A stretch of 35,584 bases of DNA from Alphaproteobacteria bacterium (lineage in GTDB: Bacteria > Pseudomonadota > Alphaproteobacteria > JABAAW01), in the NCBI GenBank assembly GCA_014238315.1, contig JABABG010000105.1:1-35584 (forward strand), written 5' to 3'. Each line of letters begins with the position of its first letter. Position 1 is the stretch's first letter. Shown one piece after another: positions 6,861-15,878 of this stretch. Position numbers and translations under genes: made by a program. The notes under the pieces are model-generated. The model saw only the letters and a list, made by a program, of their open reading frames with translations, ran no database searches and was not told where the DNA came from.

Positions 6861-8198
6861 CTAGCCCATCGCCGCACGCGAGGCAATGCCTTTTTCTTTT
6901 TCGCTATCGTCTTTTAGCAACAGCAACCCTACTGCCAAGAACAAAAGTATCGGCGTAAGCCCCAGTCTGTTATCGTGCAAAAGTGCAGTAGCGATAGAAA
7001 CCGTCAGCGGCCCTAGGAATGCTGTTGCTTTCCCCGATAGAGCGTACCATCCGAACGCCAGCCCTGCTTGTTCTGTGGGTGCGAGTCTCGATAGTATGAC
7101 TCTGCTAGAGGATTGTATCGGTCCAAAGAACAACCCCATCACCAATGCGCAAACCCAGAAGCTGTTCTGCCCTTGCAAGAAGATTATTCCTATGCCCATC
7201 AACAGAACAGCTAGTATTGCTACTCGCACTATTCGCAATGCACCGAGATAGTTTTCGAGCAAGCCACCTACGATTGCGCCTATAGCGGCACTCAAGTTCA
7301 TCATCACGCCAAACAGCAGTACATCTTTCAACGAGAATCCATGCACGCTTATGGCGAATATCCCGCCTACTGCGAAGATTGTATTAATACCATCGCTATA
7401 TAGCATCCGCGCCAATAGAAATCGTCCTGCACTAGATAGACGTCCCTGTTGGAAGATTTGTATTTTCTCGACCTTTGCTAATTTCATTTTACCAGCTATT
7501 CCTTGCGGATTAGATTTAGCTATGCGTTTTCTAGGCACGAGTAGAAGGAAGAAAGGTATAGAGAAAATAAGGAACCATAGACTTGTCAAGGGAAAGACTG
7601 CCCTTACATTTTCTGCATTCTCTTTTGTGATACCGAAGGCTGGCGTTTCTGGGTTTATTAGCAATACGAAGGCTAATGCAAGAGCTACCAATCCACCGAA
7701 GTATCCCATTCCCCAAGCTAGACCTGATAGCGCACCGCGTTGTCGGTCTGGTAACATAGTTGGTATCAGGGCATTATATAGGAAGTTTGTGATCTCAAAG
7801 GCAACGTTAGACGAGCCGACTATTAGCAGAACTAGCCATATTTTTCTCTCACCTGGTGCTACGAACCATAATAGTGCGCATAGTATGATAGCCATTATCG
7901 AGAAGCCCATCAGCATCTCTCGTATCGCGTCCTTGCGGTCTACTAGCCTGCCTAGCATGGGAGCTACGAAAGCCACGAGCAAAGCAGAGATGCCTATCGT
8001 CCAAGTCCAATAGACTTGAGCCAGAACATCCTCTTGAACGATAGCTTTTGCGAAGTATGCGGGGAATACGAATGTTATGATTAATGCTGAGTATGGCGAG
8101 TTTGCCCAATCGAAGCTACACCATCCCCAAACCTCTTTTTTGGTCATCGTGCCGTTCTTTCTGCTCGCTTTTTTATCTCTCATGTTTTTTACCCGCAT
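6861..8198 (-). CDS. MFS transporter, UMF1 (Atg22-like) family
   Basis: 445 residues with about twelve membrane helices. The N-terminal signature EVWGWCSFDWANSPYSALIIT followed by FVFPAYFAK is typical of the UMF1 branch of the major facilitator superfamily, as are the GRLVDRKDAIRE loop, FLYNALIPTMLP and the FGPIQSSSRVILSRLAP segment before helix 11. Bacterial members are predicted inner-membrane exporters or importers with substrates mostly unknown; yeast Atg22 releases amino acids from the vacuole. Start could be at 8198 (MRVKNM) or five codons later (MRDKKA). It stands alone on its strand; the tandem repeats follow its 3' end. Confidence 0.88.
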   Translation of the reverse strand: MRVKNMRDKKASRKNGTMTKKEVWGWCSFDWANSPYSALIITFVFPAYFAKAIVQEDVLAQVYWTWTIGISALLVAFVAPMLGRLVDRKDAIREMLMGFSIMAIILCALLWFVAPGERKIWLVLLIVGSSNVAFEITNFLYNALIPTMLPDRQRGALSGLAWGMGYFGGLVALALAFVLLINPETPAFGITKENAENVRAVFPLTSLWFLIFSIPFFLLLVPRKRIAKSNPQGIAGKMKLAKVEKIQIFQQGRLSSAGRFLLARMLYSDGINTIFAVGGIFAISVHGFSLKDVLLFGVMMNLSAAIGAIVGGLLENYLGALRIVRVAILAVLLMGIGIIFLQGQNSFWVCALVMGLFFGPIQSSSRVILSRLAPTEQAGLAFGWYALSGKATAFLGPLTVSIATALLHDNRLGLTPILLFLAVGLLLLKDDSEKEKGIASRAAMG

Positions 8199-8230
8199 TT
8201 ATATTGAGCTAGCTGATCGTTTGCTTATTG

Positions 8231-8259
8231 TTGCTTAGTGGATGTGCTTATTTTATACT
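8231..8259 (+). promoter_or_regulatory. Sigma-70 promoter of tRNA-Gly
   Basis: TTGCTT (8231-8236) and TATACT (8254-8259) are 17 bp apart. The expected transcription start is near 8266, about 30 bases before the mature tRNA 5' end, a usual leader length. Confidence 0.65.
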
Positions 8260-8297
8260 TTTCTTGCACGGCTTTAGTCTATAGATTAATCGCGAGC

Positions 8298-8369
8298 GCG
8301 GGCGTAGCTCAGGGGTAGAGCGCAACCTTGCCAAGGTTGAAGTCGAGGGTTCGAATCCCTTCGCCCGCT
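8298..8369 (+). tRNA. tRNA-Gly (GCC)
   Basis: Acceptor GCGGGCG pairs with CGCCCGC; D arm GTAGCTCAGGGGTAGAGC; anticodon stem CAACC/GGTTG around TTGCCAA; T arm GGTTCGAATCC. Anticodon GCC reads GGC and GGU glycine codons. Discriminator is T, normal for bacterial glycine tRNA. CCA is not encoded (CAT follows). It has its own sigma-70 promoter and a downstream hairpin. Confidence 0.96.
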
Positions 8370-8374
8370 CATAG

Positions 8375-8410
8375 AGATGCTTGTCGAGAGGTTTGCGCAT
8401 CTATTTTATT
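8375..8410 (+). terminator. Probable terminator after tRNA-Gly
   Basis: AGATGC and GCATCT form a 6-bp stem around a 16-nt loop, followed by ATTTTATT. The T-run is interrupted and the loop long, so it is a modest intrinsic terminator, but the position 6 bases beyond the tRNA fits. From 8411 to 8530 I see only partial repeats of a CATACCCTTT word and a small CCAGA/TCTGG stem. Confidence 0.5.
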
Positions 8411-8530
8411 ATTGCGCGTTTTTTAGCTATCCAGAGACCAGAGAGTCTGGCTTAACATACCCTTTTGCGTACCCTTAGCATACCCTTTAGTTACCTTTGG
8501 CAAAGCTAAAATGTTATGTAATGGGTAAGA

Positions 8531-9118
8531 ATGATAGATTTATGCTATGCTGGAAGCATGTTTGTTGTAAGACCAACCACTGATCTATGCGCAAAAGCCA
8601 TGTTGTGCATTATTTTGTCGATCTTTGCTTTAGAGCTAACTTGTAGCCCTGCCCTAGGACAAGCTGCGGGTAGCTCAAGAGCAAAGTCAAAGATTCCTGC
8701 GACCTCATCATCTTTCAAGCCATATTTTCTGAGCCTTCGCTTTAACGAAACTTATATGCGCTCTGGTCCTGGTCGCCAATATCCAGCGATCTGGGTTTAC
8801 CGCCGCTTGGGAATGCCAATAGAGATAGTCGGCAAATTCGACGATTGGCGTAAGGTAAGAGACTTCCAGGGTGACACGGGTTGGATTTTATCGAACCAGT
8901 TGCGTAGCCAACGCGCTGTTATGGTCACGCTACCGGAAGTTGGACTTTACGAAGAGCCCGATACGAATAGCGCAAAGATAGCCCGCTTAGGTCGAGAAGT
9001 CGTAGCGCGGGTTAAGCGTTGCGATGTAGAATGGTGCCGAGTTCTGATAGGTAAGCACGATGGTTGGACGAGACGCGGGGGTTTGTGGGGCATCCGCGAG
9101 GAAGAACTCCTACCATGA
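8531..9118 (+). CDS. Secreted SH3-domain protein
   Basis: 195 residues. After a signal peptide (hydrophobic stretch MLCIILSIFALELTC ending near ALGQA) comes a bacterial SH3-like region: LRFNETYMRSGPGRQYPAIWVY, DWRKVRDFQGDTGWI, then a second, weaker SH3-like half (GLYEEPDTNSAKIARLGREV ... WCRVLIGKHDGW). Such proteins are periplasmic and thought to bind peptidoglycan or other envelope ligands; the exact role is unknown. The stop codon overlaps the glmM start as ATGA, so translation is probably coupled. The first ATG (8531) is used here; an ATG at 8558 gives a shorter signal peptide. Confidence 0.8.
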   Translation: MIDLCYAGSMFVVRPTTDLCAKAMLCIILSIFALELTCSPALGQAAGSSRAKSKIPATSSSFKPYFLSLRFNETYMRSGPGRQYPAIWVYRRLGMPIEIVGKFDDWRKVRDFQGDTGWILSNQLRSQRAVMVTLPEVGLYEEPDTNSAKIARLGREVVARVKRCDVEWCRVLIGKHDGWTRRGGLWGIREEELLP

Positions 9119-10482
9119 CGCAAGCTGATGCAAAAAGCCGTCGTTATTTTGGCACCGATGGCATGCGCGGAACGGCTAACAGTTCTCCAATAACCCCTGG
9201 GCTAGTTTTATGCCTTGCCGAGTCTGCAGCGACTTTTTTCCGTAAGGGCAAAAGGCGCCACCGCGTTGTTATTGGCAAGGACACGCGTTTATCTGGATAT
9301 ATGCTAGAACCAGCCCTGACGGCGGGCTTTGTCTCGATGGGTTTTGATGTAACCCTTGTTGGTCCTATGCCTACGCCTGCGGTTGCTATGCTAACCCGCT
9401 CGATGCGAGCAGACTTAGGCGTTGTTATCTCTGCTTCGCATAACCCCTATTGTGACAACGGCATCAAGCTTTTTGGTGCGGATGGCTTCAAGCTAGACGA
9501 CCATTCAGAGCAGGAAATAGAATCGCTAATGCACCAAGAGTCGCTTCGTAAGCGGGCTAAACCGGAGCGCTTGGGACGAGCGAAACGCATAGAAGACGCA
9601 CCCGGTCGCTACATAGAGTTCGTTAAGAACTCATTCCCGCGAGCGCTCAACTTAGGCGGTCTTAAGATAGCCCTGGATTGCGCAAACGGAGCTGCCTACC
9701 GCGTGATGCCACCTATTCTTTGGGAACTCGGGGCTAACATAGTAAGGCAAATAGGCACCAGCCCAGATGGAACGAACATAAATAAAGATAGAGGGGTAAC
9801 ATCTCCATCTCGCATAGCGGAAGTAACCAAGAGCAGCAACGCGGATATCGGAATAGCGGTAGATGGTGATGCAGATCGTCTTTTGGTAGTCTCCTCGCAA
9901 GGAATGATAATTGATGGCAATCACTTGCTGGCGGCTATCACCGAGCAGTTACAAGTTAGCAATGAGATGCGCGGAGATAAAGTTGTATCGACGATACTTG
10001 CGAACTTGGGCTTGGAACGCTATCTAAATGGTAAAAACTTACAGCTTCTTCGCACAAATGTTGGCGACCGCTATGTGGTCGAGCGCATGCGTCGAGAGAA
10101 CTGCAACATAGGCGGCGAGCCCTCTGGTCACATAGTATTGGGCGACTACTCGACTACAGGCGATGCCTTGCTAGCAGCTTTGCAGGTTTGCGCGATAGTC
10201 GTGCGTAGCGGCAAATCGGTCGATACATTCGCTAAACTATTCGACTTGGTACCGCAACGCACTCTAGATGTTAGACTGCAAAATCATAAGAAAGTTCTTG
10301 AGCAAGATTCGATAAAACGCACGATCGAACAATTGCAACAACGTCTTTCCTTACAGCAGGGCAGGCTTCTTGTGCGCCCTTCTGGCACCGAATCGGTAGT
10401 TCGCATAATGGCTGAGGGGGAGAACGAAAGTCTACTAATAGAGACTTTGGAGGCTACGCGCTGTGCGCTGATGGCTGCATGA
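9115..10482 (+). CDS. glmM: Phosphoglucosamine mutase
   Basis: 455 residues from the ATG at 9115. Converts glucosamine-6-phosphate to glucosamine-1-phosphate in the cytoplasm for UDP-GlcNAc, and so for peptidoglycan and lipopolysaccharide. Family landmarks: RRYFGTDGMRG at 9-19, the phosphoserine loop VVISASHNP with the catalytic serine at about S108, the metal loop DGDADR, the sugar loop GGEPSGHI, and the phosphate loop RPSGTESVVRIMAE. The track's start at 9064 adds 17 residues in the preceding gene's other frame; the ATG overlapping the SH3 gene's stop (ATGA) gives a normal family length. It overlaps ribF in the same way at its 3' end. Confidence 0.96.
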   Translation: MTQADAKSRRYFGTDGMRGTANSSPITPGLVLCLAESAATFFRKGKRRHRVVIGKDTRLSGYMLEPALTAGFVSMGFDVTLVGPMPTPAVAMLTRSMRADLGVVISASHNPYCDNGIKLFGADGFKLDDHSEQEIESLMHQESLRKRAKPERLGRAKRIEDAPGRYIEFVKNSFPRALNLGGLKIALDCANGAAYRVMPPILWELGANIVRQIGTSPDGTNINKDRGVTSPSRIAEVTKSSNADIGIAVDGDADRLLVVSSQGMIIDGNHLLAAITEQLQVSNEMRGDKVVSTILANLGLERYLNGKNLQLLRTNVGDRYVVERMRRENCNIGGEPSGHIVLGDYSTTGDALLAALQVCAIVVRSGKSVDTFAKLFDLVPQRTLDVRLQNHKKVLEQDSIKRTIEQLQQRLSLQQGRLLVRPSGTESVVRIMAEGENESLLIETLEATRCALMAA

Positions 10483-11621
10483 CGCAGCTACTACACTATT
10501 CTTACGACAGAATCGTCTCTGTAGCTAATGCAGTAGGTAGGCGAGATGGTGCTGGTAGTGAAATTGTTACGGCTGGCGGTAGCGTTGCCATTGGTAACTT
10601 CGATGGCTTGCATCGCGGACATATAGCTCTATTGAAGAGTATGCAGCAACCTATGCAACAGAATAGTCATGCGGCTCGCTCGGATTGCCATATCTCTGCC
10701 CTACCCCGCCCTTGGGTACTGCTGACCTTTGAACCTCATCCTCGTAGCTTTTTCTCATCGCACGAGCAAACAAAAACTCCCTTGCGTTTATCAACTATCG
10801 AGCAGAAACATAGATGGTTAGAGGACTCTGAAATCGATATAGATAGCATGGTTGTCATGCGCTTTGACGAGAAGCTCTCGATGATGCCTGCACAAGAGTT
10901 TGTCGAAAACTTCTTGCTTGAAACATTAGGTGCTAAACACTTAGTCGTAGGCGAAGACTTCGCGTTTGGTCGCAACAGGGAGGGAACGCTATCTACCTTG
11001 CAAGAGATGAGCTCTCGCATATCGCATAACTCGTATGGACGAGATTGTGGCAAGAAAGATAAAGGTAGTAGCTTTCGAGTACATTGCTTTCCTACTCTAC
11101 TCATGGCATCTGGTCAATCTGCTGCCTATTCATCAACCCGTGCGCGTGAGCTTTTGCGTCTTGGCAAACTACATGATGTGCGAGATATACTAGGTAGAGA
11201 TTTCGAGATCGAAGGCGTTGTGATAAAAGGCAAGGGTTTGGGTAGCCGACTAGGTTTCCCTACAGCCAACATCGATCCGCAAGATTATTGTCGCCCTTTA
11301 TTCGGAGTTTACTGCGTGCGAGTTATGCATAAAGGCAAGAGCTTTGAGGCGGTTGCCAGCTTTGGCAAACGTCCTACTTTGGGCGAGGGGTTGCAACCGC
11401 TTTTAGAGGTGCACTTTTTCGATTGCCCGCAGGATTTATACGGCTCGAAGCTACAAGTATCTTTCGAAAAATTTCAACGCGAAGAGGAGAACTACGCCTC
11501 ACTAGATGCGCTAAGATTACAAATAGCAGAGGATGTCAGACTAGCGAAGCAGTATTTCAGGGAAGCTCCTAATAATGGAGATATTCTACGGCATAGCGAT
11601 GTAGAGCTCAGCGTCGGGTAG
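10479..11621 (+). CDS. ribF: Bifunctional riboflavin kinase / FMN adenylyltransferase
   Basis: 380 residues. Makes FMN and then FAD from riboflavin. The N-terminal adenylyltransferase domain has AIGNFDGLHRGH (37-48), FEPHPRSFF and the VVGEDFAFGRNREG loop; the STRARELLRLG segment leads into the kinase domain with GKGLGSRLGFPTANI and the conserved FGVYCVRV. It is about 60 residues longer than usual RibF: roughly 30 extra at the N-terminus before the GNFDG motif and short inserts at about 58-80 (QQPMQQNSHAARSDC) and 178-195 (a Lys/Ser-rich loop). Start overlaps the glmM stop as ATGA, so translational coupling is likely. dapB follows after 2 bases. Confidence 0.94.
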   Translation: MTQLLHYSYDRIVSVANAVGRRDGAGSEIVTAGGSVAIGNFDGLHRGHIALLKSMQQPMQQNSHAARSDCHISALPRPWVLLTFEPHPRSFFSSHEQTKTPLRLSTIEQKHRWLEDSEIDIDSMVVMRFDEKLSMMPAQEFVENFLLETLGAKHLVVGEDFAFGRNREGTLSTLQEMSSRISHNSYGRDCGKKDKGSSFRVHCFPTLLMASGQSAAYSSTRARELLRLGKLHDVRDILGRDFEIEGVVIKGKGLGSRLGFPTANIDPQDYCRPLFGVYCVRVMHKGKSFEAVASFGKRPTLGEGLQPLLEVHFFDCPQDLYGSKLQVSFEKFQREEENYASLDALRLQIAEDVRLAKQYFREAPNNGDILRHSDVELSVG

Positions 11622-11623
11622 GC

Positions 11624-12487
11624 ATGACGCAAGGTAAAAATATACCATTAGTTCCGCTGGCTATTTTCGGTGCTGGCGGTCGTATGGGACAGGCTTTATT
11701 GCTAGAGGCGGAAAATGATTCTCGCGTTGGAGAGGTTTGGGCAATTTTCTCACCGCGACAAACAGCGATACCAAAAGAAAAACGCGCAGAAGATACAACC
11801 GAGCTACTTTCTTTGAGCAGATTTAGCAAAGCGCGCGAGGCTTCGTCCGCCAACGATGCTATTCGCGCTGCGTCTTCTGGCGGGGCTACGATTGACTTCA
11901 CTCCGCCTGCTACTGCTATCAGTCATGCGCTTTTGGCTAAAAAGTATGGTTGTCCTTTTGTTTGTGGCACGACTGGTTTTAGCGATACGGAGATGTATAA
12001 TTTGCGCAAAATCTCTAGAGACTGTGCATTAGTCTATGCGGCCAATTTTTCATTGTCTGTTGCCCTACTCGCCTCATTGGTTACGCGTGCTGCGAGCAGC
12101 CTCCCTTCCTCCCACTTTGACGCGGAGATTATGGAGATGCACCACCGCAAGAAACTAGATTCTCCTTCTGGCACGGCTTTGCGTTTAGGCGAGGCAATTG
12201 CTATCGGGCGTGGTGAAGAGCATCAGCCGACACCACAAAACGACAGGTCTGGCTTGCGCTCTCGCGGAGGCGTTGGCTATGGTGTATTACGAGGTGGAGG
12301 CGTTGTTGGTGAGCATCGCGTAGTATTTGCTGGCGATAACGAGCGCATTACGTTTAGCCACGAGTCTTTCTCGCGGTCTATTTTTGCCCAAGGTGCCCTA
12401 TCGTCTGCTTTATGGGCTATAAAACAGACTGCGGGATTTTACTCTATTAACGATGTTTTAGAAAATAGCGTAGTTAGCAAAAATTAA
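11624..12487 (+). CDS. dapB: 4-hydroxy-tetrahydrodipicolinate reductase
   Basis: 287 residues; family length is about 270. Catalyses the NAD(P)H-dependent step of the lysine/diaminopimelate pathway, supplying peptidoglycan. Visible are the nucleotide-binding IFGAGGRMGQ (14-23), FVCGTTGFS (112-120), YAANFSLSVALL and the catalytic EMHHRKKLDSPSGTA with H173/H174 and K177, then GEHRVVFAGDNERI. There is a poorly conserved stretch at about 44-85. It is the last gene of the SH3-glmM-ribF-dapB unit, 2 bases after ribF. No convincing terminator follows; a small GAGCT/AGCTC stem lies about 90 bases downstream. Confidence 0.95.
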   Translation: MTQGKNIPLVPLAIFGAGGRMGQALLLEAENDSRVGEVWAIFSPRQTAIPKEKRAEDTTELLSLSRFSKAREASSANDAIRAASSGGATIDFTPPATAISHALLAKKYGCPFVCGTTGFSDTEMYNLRKISRDCALVYAANFSLSVALLASLVTRAASSLPSSHFDAEIMEMHHRKKLDSPSGTALRLGEAIAIGRGEEHQPTPQNDRSGLRSRGGVGYGVLRGGGVVGEHRVVFAGDNERITFSHESFSRSIFAQGALSSALWAIKQTAGFYSINDVLENSVVSKN

Positions 12488-12772
12488 TACAATCGGATAA
12501 TAATAAATGGCAAGGGGTGTGAAATAATGATAAGGACAAATTAAATATTAAGATAATCAAAAATTGAATAAATAAAAAACTACTATGAGCTGATCATAAT
12601 AAGCTCTTTGAGTATTATTGAATATAATTTAATAAAAATTAATACGAATGCAAAGACGTTGTGTAATCCTTATCTAAACAATTTTACAACTCTCAATTTA
12701 ATACACAAGGAATCCTTACGAGGAAATTGGAGGGCATCAGCAACTTTATTTTTTTATGTTAAACAAAAAATG
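12488..12772. other. AT-rich non-coding spacer
   Basis: No coding signature on either strand. The stretch is clearly more AT-rich than the rest of the window. Next to the tRNA-Gln 3' end the minus strand reads CAGCATTTTTTG, a T-run directly after the tRNA that could help end transcription; CAGCA there can also pair with TGCTG about 30 bases on. A weak GAGCT/AGCTC stem sits at about 12578-12597. Confidence 0.5.
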
Positions 12773-12843
12773 CTGGGGTGGTAGGATTCGAACCCACGAT
12801 CACGAGACCAAAACCCGTTGCCTTACCGCTTGGCTACACCCCA
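12773..12843 (-). tRNA. tRNA-Gln (TTG)
   Basis: On the minus strand: acceptor TGGGGTG pairs with CACCCCA, D arm GTAGCCAAGCGGTAAGGC, anticodon stem ACGGG/CTCGT around TTTTGGT, T arm GGGTTCGAATCC. Anticodon TTG reads CAA and CAG glutamine codons. Discriminator G; CCA is not encoded. A TATAGT -10-like box lies about 45 bases upstream without a good -35 box. Confidence 0.95.
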
Positions 12844-12942
12844 CTAGCAAGCAAACCTATTAGCCAATCTTCATATCCACAGTACTATAAACCAAATAGC
12901 TAACACAAAAAAATACAAAGTTATTTCTTATGCCATAAATTT

Positions 12943-13881
12943 TCATCCGAGGAATCTTGTAGCGAACACATTACCCAACCCCTTAAGCCTCAACCCTTCT
13001 GCTATATTTTCTTCATCGCCTAGTTTAGTCAACCCGAAGCAAGCAGACCCACTACCGGTCATACGAGCGCAAAAGATTCCTTCACATGCACGCAGAGCCT
13101 CTATCCTCTTGCCGATTCTAGCATCTAATCTACAAGCGACCTCCTGCAAATCGTTCCGCATATCTATTATTTCTTGCCTATAGTCTTTCCTATAATCTTG
13201 GACATAAACTTTTCCGACTTTAGTAGCCTCGCTACCGTCCTCAACAACTTGTTCTGCGAGCGAGTATCGTCTATAGACTTCGCCCGTAGCCAAGCCCTGC
13301 CCGCATATTAGAACCACTCCGCAAGCTTTCAAACTCTCTCGCGGAGCAATTCTGTCCCCCGTTCCTTCCACGAGAAGATTGTTTGTTTTTTCTCGTAGCA
13401 TAAACATTGCGACATCGGAGCCGATTTCTTTTGCGATATCGAGCCATTTTTTTTTTGCGAGAGTAACCTTTTTTTTAGCGTATAGCAAGAATGCTGCAGC
13501 ATCGCTAGAACCTCCGCCCAGCCCCGCACCTGCGGGGATATTTTTGTGCAAAGTGATTTGACAATCTATCGAGACTTGCGTAGCGCGTTCGAGTTCCCGC
13601 GCAGCACGCAGGATGAGATTTTCCTCACCACTTGGAATTTTCACGAAACTTCCCCCTGCTTGCTGATCGATGACCTCCAACATCACCCCTCCCTTCTGCC
13701 TTTCTTCCACTATCAAGACATCGTGCAACTTTAGAAAAACGATGGAGCTTCTGATTTTGTGTAATTTTTTGTCTGTTTTTTCTTCACGAGTTTTTTGTAA
13801 AGAGTCTACATGTTTTTTGTGTTCGACCTGCAACGACAAATTCAACTTTGCACGAGCGAGTAGCCTTTTTACGGATGGCAC
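12943..13881 (-). CDS. ispE: 4-diphosphocytidyl-2-C-methyl-D-erythritol kinase
   Basis: 312 residues; a GHMP kinase of the non-mevalonate isoprenoid pathway, phosphorylating CDP-methylerythritol. Landmarks: RAKLNLSLQV at the N-terminus, GEENLILRAARELE, the ATP loop IPAGAGLGGGSSDAAA, and the C-terminal ARMTGSGSACFGL. The usual GRRxDGYH motif after the first strand is not present: a charged stretch of about 20 residues (EHKKHVDSLQKTREEK...) precedes KLHKIRSSIVFLKLHD, so only the histidine of the Tyr-His pair remains. Start is GTG at 13881, 11 bases after the stop of the TPR gene, so the two are probably co-transcribed; that pairing is common in alphaproteobacteria. Confidence 0.93.
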   Translation of the reverse strand: MPSVKRLLARAKLNLSLQVEHKKHVDSLQKTREEKTDKKLHKIRSSIVFLKLHDVLIVEERQKGGVMLEVIDQQAGGSFVKIPSGEENLILRAARELERATQVSIDCQITLHKNIPAGAGLGGGSSDAAAFLLYAKKKVTLAKKKWLDIAKEIGSDVAMFMLREKTNNLLVEGTGDRIAPRESLKACGVVLICGQGLATGEVYRRYSLAEQVVEDGSEATKVGKVYVQDYRKDYRQEIIDMRNDLQEVACRLDARIGKRIEALRACEGIFCARMTGSGSACFGLTKLGDEENIAEGLRLKGLGNVFATRFLG

Positions 13882-13892
13882 TTTTTTATCTT

Positions 13893-15854
13893 TTATTTTG
13901 ACAGTCCGTTCTCGAGTTTTTGCTGCACGCTTTTGAGTAACTCTTCATCTTCATTTTCGAATACGAGCACCCTAGCCCACTGATACCTAGCTTCGATCAA
14001 CCTACCTAATTTCCAATATACATCACCTAGATGGTCGTTTATGGTTGGGTCTTCTGGCTCGAATGTTATGGCTTTCTCCAGCTCTTCTAGAGCCTCCTGA
14101 TATTCTTGCAAGCGATAGTATGCCCAACCGAGAGAATCGGCGACAGCTCCACTGCCTTGCCGCAAGCTTACCGCTCGCTGTAGCATTTTTAAAGCTTCTT
14201 CGTATTTTTCATCATTTTCTAGGTCGAGCCAAGTATATGCGAGGTAGTTCAAGACCATGGGTTGTTCTGGCGACAGTTCTAGGGCTTCTAGAAAATCTTT
14301 TTCTGCTTGTACCCACTTTCCTTCCCGCTCTAATGAAATACCTCTTTCGTAGAACAACCTCCAGTATGAGGCTCTCTTGTTTTGCGGTAATTCTTTAGCT
14401 TTTTTTCGATATATTTCTACGGCTTTATCAAAGAACGGGACGGCTTCTTTATGCCTACCAGCGACTCGATAAAATGACCCGGCGTATGACCAAGCCATTA
14501 CTTCGTTTTCTCTCTCTGCCTGCATATTTTTCAGTATCGCCAATGCTTGCTCGAGTTTATCTAGTCGAGGTTCTTTTTGCTGTAGCTTTGCTTGCCTTCT
14601 TAAGAGCTCTGCTTGTTGCAGCAGGCTTTGTCGGTAGTATAGGGATTGCTTTCCGACCTGCGACGAGACCTTGGTTGCTTCGTCGTACTGCTGGAATTCG
14701 CCTAATGCTTCGCTGAGCAGTATTTTTGCATAATCTGATGATGGATCAGTCTCCACGGCTATTCTTGCGAGCATCAACTTTGCGCCTAATGATCGCTCTG
14801 AGCTTGCTAGGTCTGCGAGAGAACGCGATAAGAAGAATGTTGCTTTATTTTTTTCTTTGCTTGGCAATATCTCTAACTCACCCCCTAACGCAATGCGTCT
14901 ATGTAGCTCGTCGAGGAATAGACTACTCGCCTGAAAGTGATTCTTAAAAGGAGATAGAGTTTCCAATGCGGCTGCATTTTTCTCATTTTTCGCGTTATGC
15001 AATGCCTGCGCCCATACGAATGAAAGGTTATTTGATTCATTCGCGCCCTCGCGCAAGATTTGCTGAACGTTTTCCTTCTCCCCGCGTGCCAATGCTGCGT
15101 ATAGCCGTAGCAGTTGAGCAAAATCTTCTAACGACTCTTGTTCTATCTCGCGCAGAGCTGACATTTCTCCGCGAGAGTCGTTTAGTGCGTATGCGATCCA
15201 GAATCGATATGTTGGTGCGCTGTATCGCACGAAGTCTCCAAACCCAGATAGGTCTCCTAAGGTTTTCCGCGCCTGTTTAGGCTTATCGTTTCGTAGTTGC
15301 TGCGCTGCCAAAAGGAATCTTGCGATAAATCCATGTATATTTTTTTTGTTTTTGAATTTTTTAGCAATCGGCAAGGCTTTTTCAATATCTCCTGCACGCA
15401 AGTGAGCGAGCAGAGCCCTCTGCAAGATTGGCTCGGTTTGTATATGTGCGGTCAATCGAGAAGCTATTTCTGAAGCGAGAGGGAAAGCCTGAACGAACTC
15501 TGCGTGCCCTAGTGCGAGGTAATCGCCGGACAAACTATTAGATACATTTTTACCAAAGAGAAAGGAGCGCACCGCCTCCATCATTTGCGAACTTTGCAGG
15601 TTTTTGCTCCAAACTATTATTCGCCCCCGCGTGCTTTCGAATAATGATTCTAGCCCGTATTTAGATTCGAGCCTCAAGGGTTCTTTTTGTTCTTGTGCTT
15701 CGACTTGTGCTACCAATGCTCCTTGCAATGCTTCTTGCGCCGAGTTTTTTCTAGCACTTGCTTCCGCACAGAGGATGTAGCCTGTGGCAAATAGAACTGT
15801 CACGAAGAAGGTAATTGCTTTCTGTAGCATCTTTCTTATTTGCCTCATTGCCAT
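13893..15854 (-). CDS. Exported TPR-repeat protein
   Basis: 653 residues. A signal peptide or anchor at about 9-32 (LQKAITFFVTVLFATGYILCAEA) is followed by a long helical protein. Its last third has clear tetratricopeptide repeats: AWSYAGSFYRVAGRHKEAVPFFDKA, AEKDFLEALELSPEQP, VADSLGWAYYRLQEYQEALEELEKA, INDHLGDVYWKLGRLIEA. Such proteins, often directly before ispE in alphaproteobacteria, are taken to be periplasmic or membrane-bound scaffolds with unknown partners. Start at 15854 or two codons later (MRQIRK). It follows the MsbA-like gene by 24 bases, so msbA-TPR-ispE may be one transcript. Confidence 0.85.
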   Translation of the reverse strand: MAMRQIRKMLQKAITFFVTVLFATGYILCAEASARKNSAQEALQGALVAQVEAQEQKEPLRLESKYGLESLFESTRGRIIVWSKNLQSSQMMEAVRSFLFGKNVSNSLSGDYLALGHAEFVQAFPLASEIASRLTAHIQTEPILQRALLAHLRAGDIEKALPIAKKFKNKKNIHGFIARFLLAAQQLRNDKPKQARKTLGDLSGFGDFVRYSAPTYRFWIAYALNDSRGEMSALREIEQESLEDFAQLLRLYAALARGEKENVQQILREGANESNNLSFVWAQALHNAKNEKNAAALETLSPFKNHFQASSLFLDELHRRIALGGELEILPSKEKNKATFFLSRSLADLASSERSLGAKLMLARIAVETDPSSDYAKILLSEALGEFQQYDEATKVSSQVGKQSLYYRQSLLQQAELLRRQAKLQQKEPRLDKLEQALAILKNMQAERENEVMAWSYAGSFYRVAGRHKEAVPFFDKAVEIYRKKAKELPQNKRASYWRLFYERGISLEREGKWVQAEKDFLEALELSPEQPMVLNYLAYTWLDLENDEKYEEALKMLQRAVSLRQGSGAVADSLGWAYYRLQEYQEALEELEKAITFEPEDPTINDHLGDVYWKLGRLIEARYQWARVLVFENEDEELLKSVQQKLENGLSK

Positions 15855-15878
15855 TGCTTGCCTACCACTTTATATCAC

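Noticed and set aside
9064-9114. Earlier start of glmM in the ORF track
   Set aside because: It adds 17 residues overlapping the SH3 gene out of frame; the ATGA junction at 9115 gives the normal family N-terminus.
12184-12197. TGGCACGGCTTTGC as a sigma-54 promoter
   Set aside because: Spacing between the GG and GC elements is one base too short and it lies inside the dapB coding sequence.
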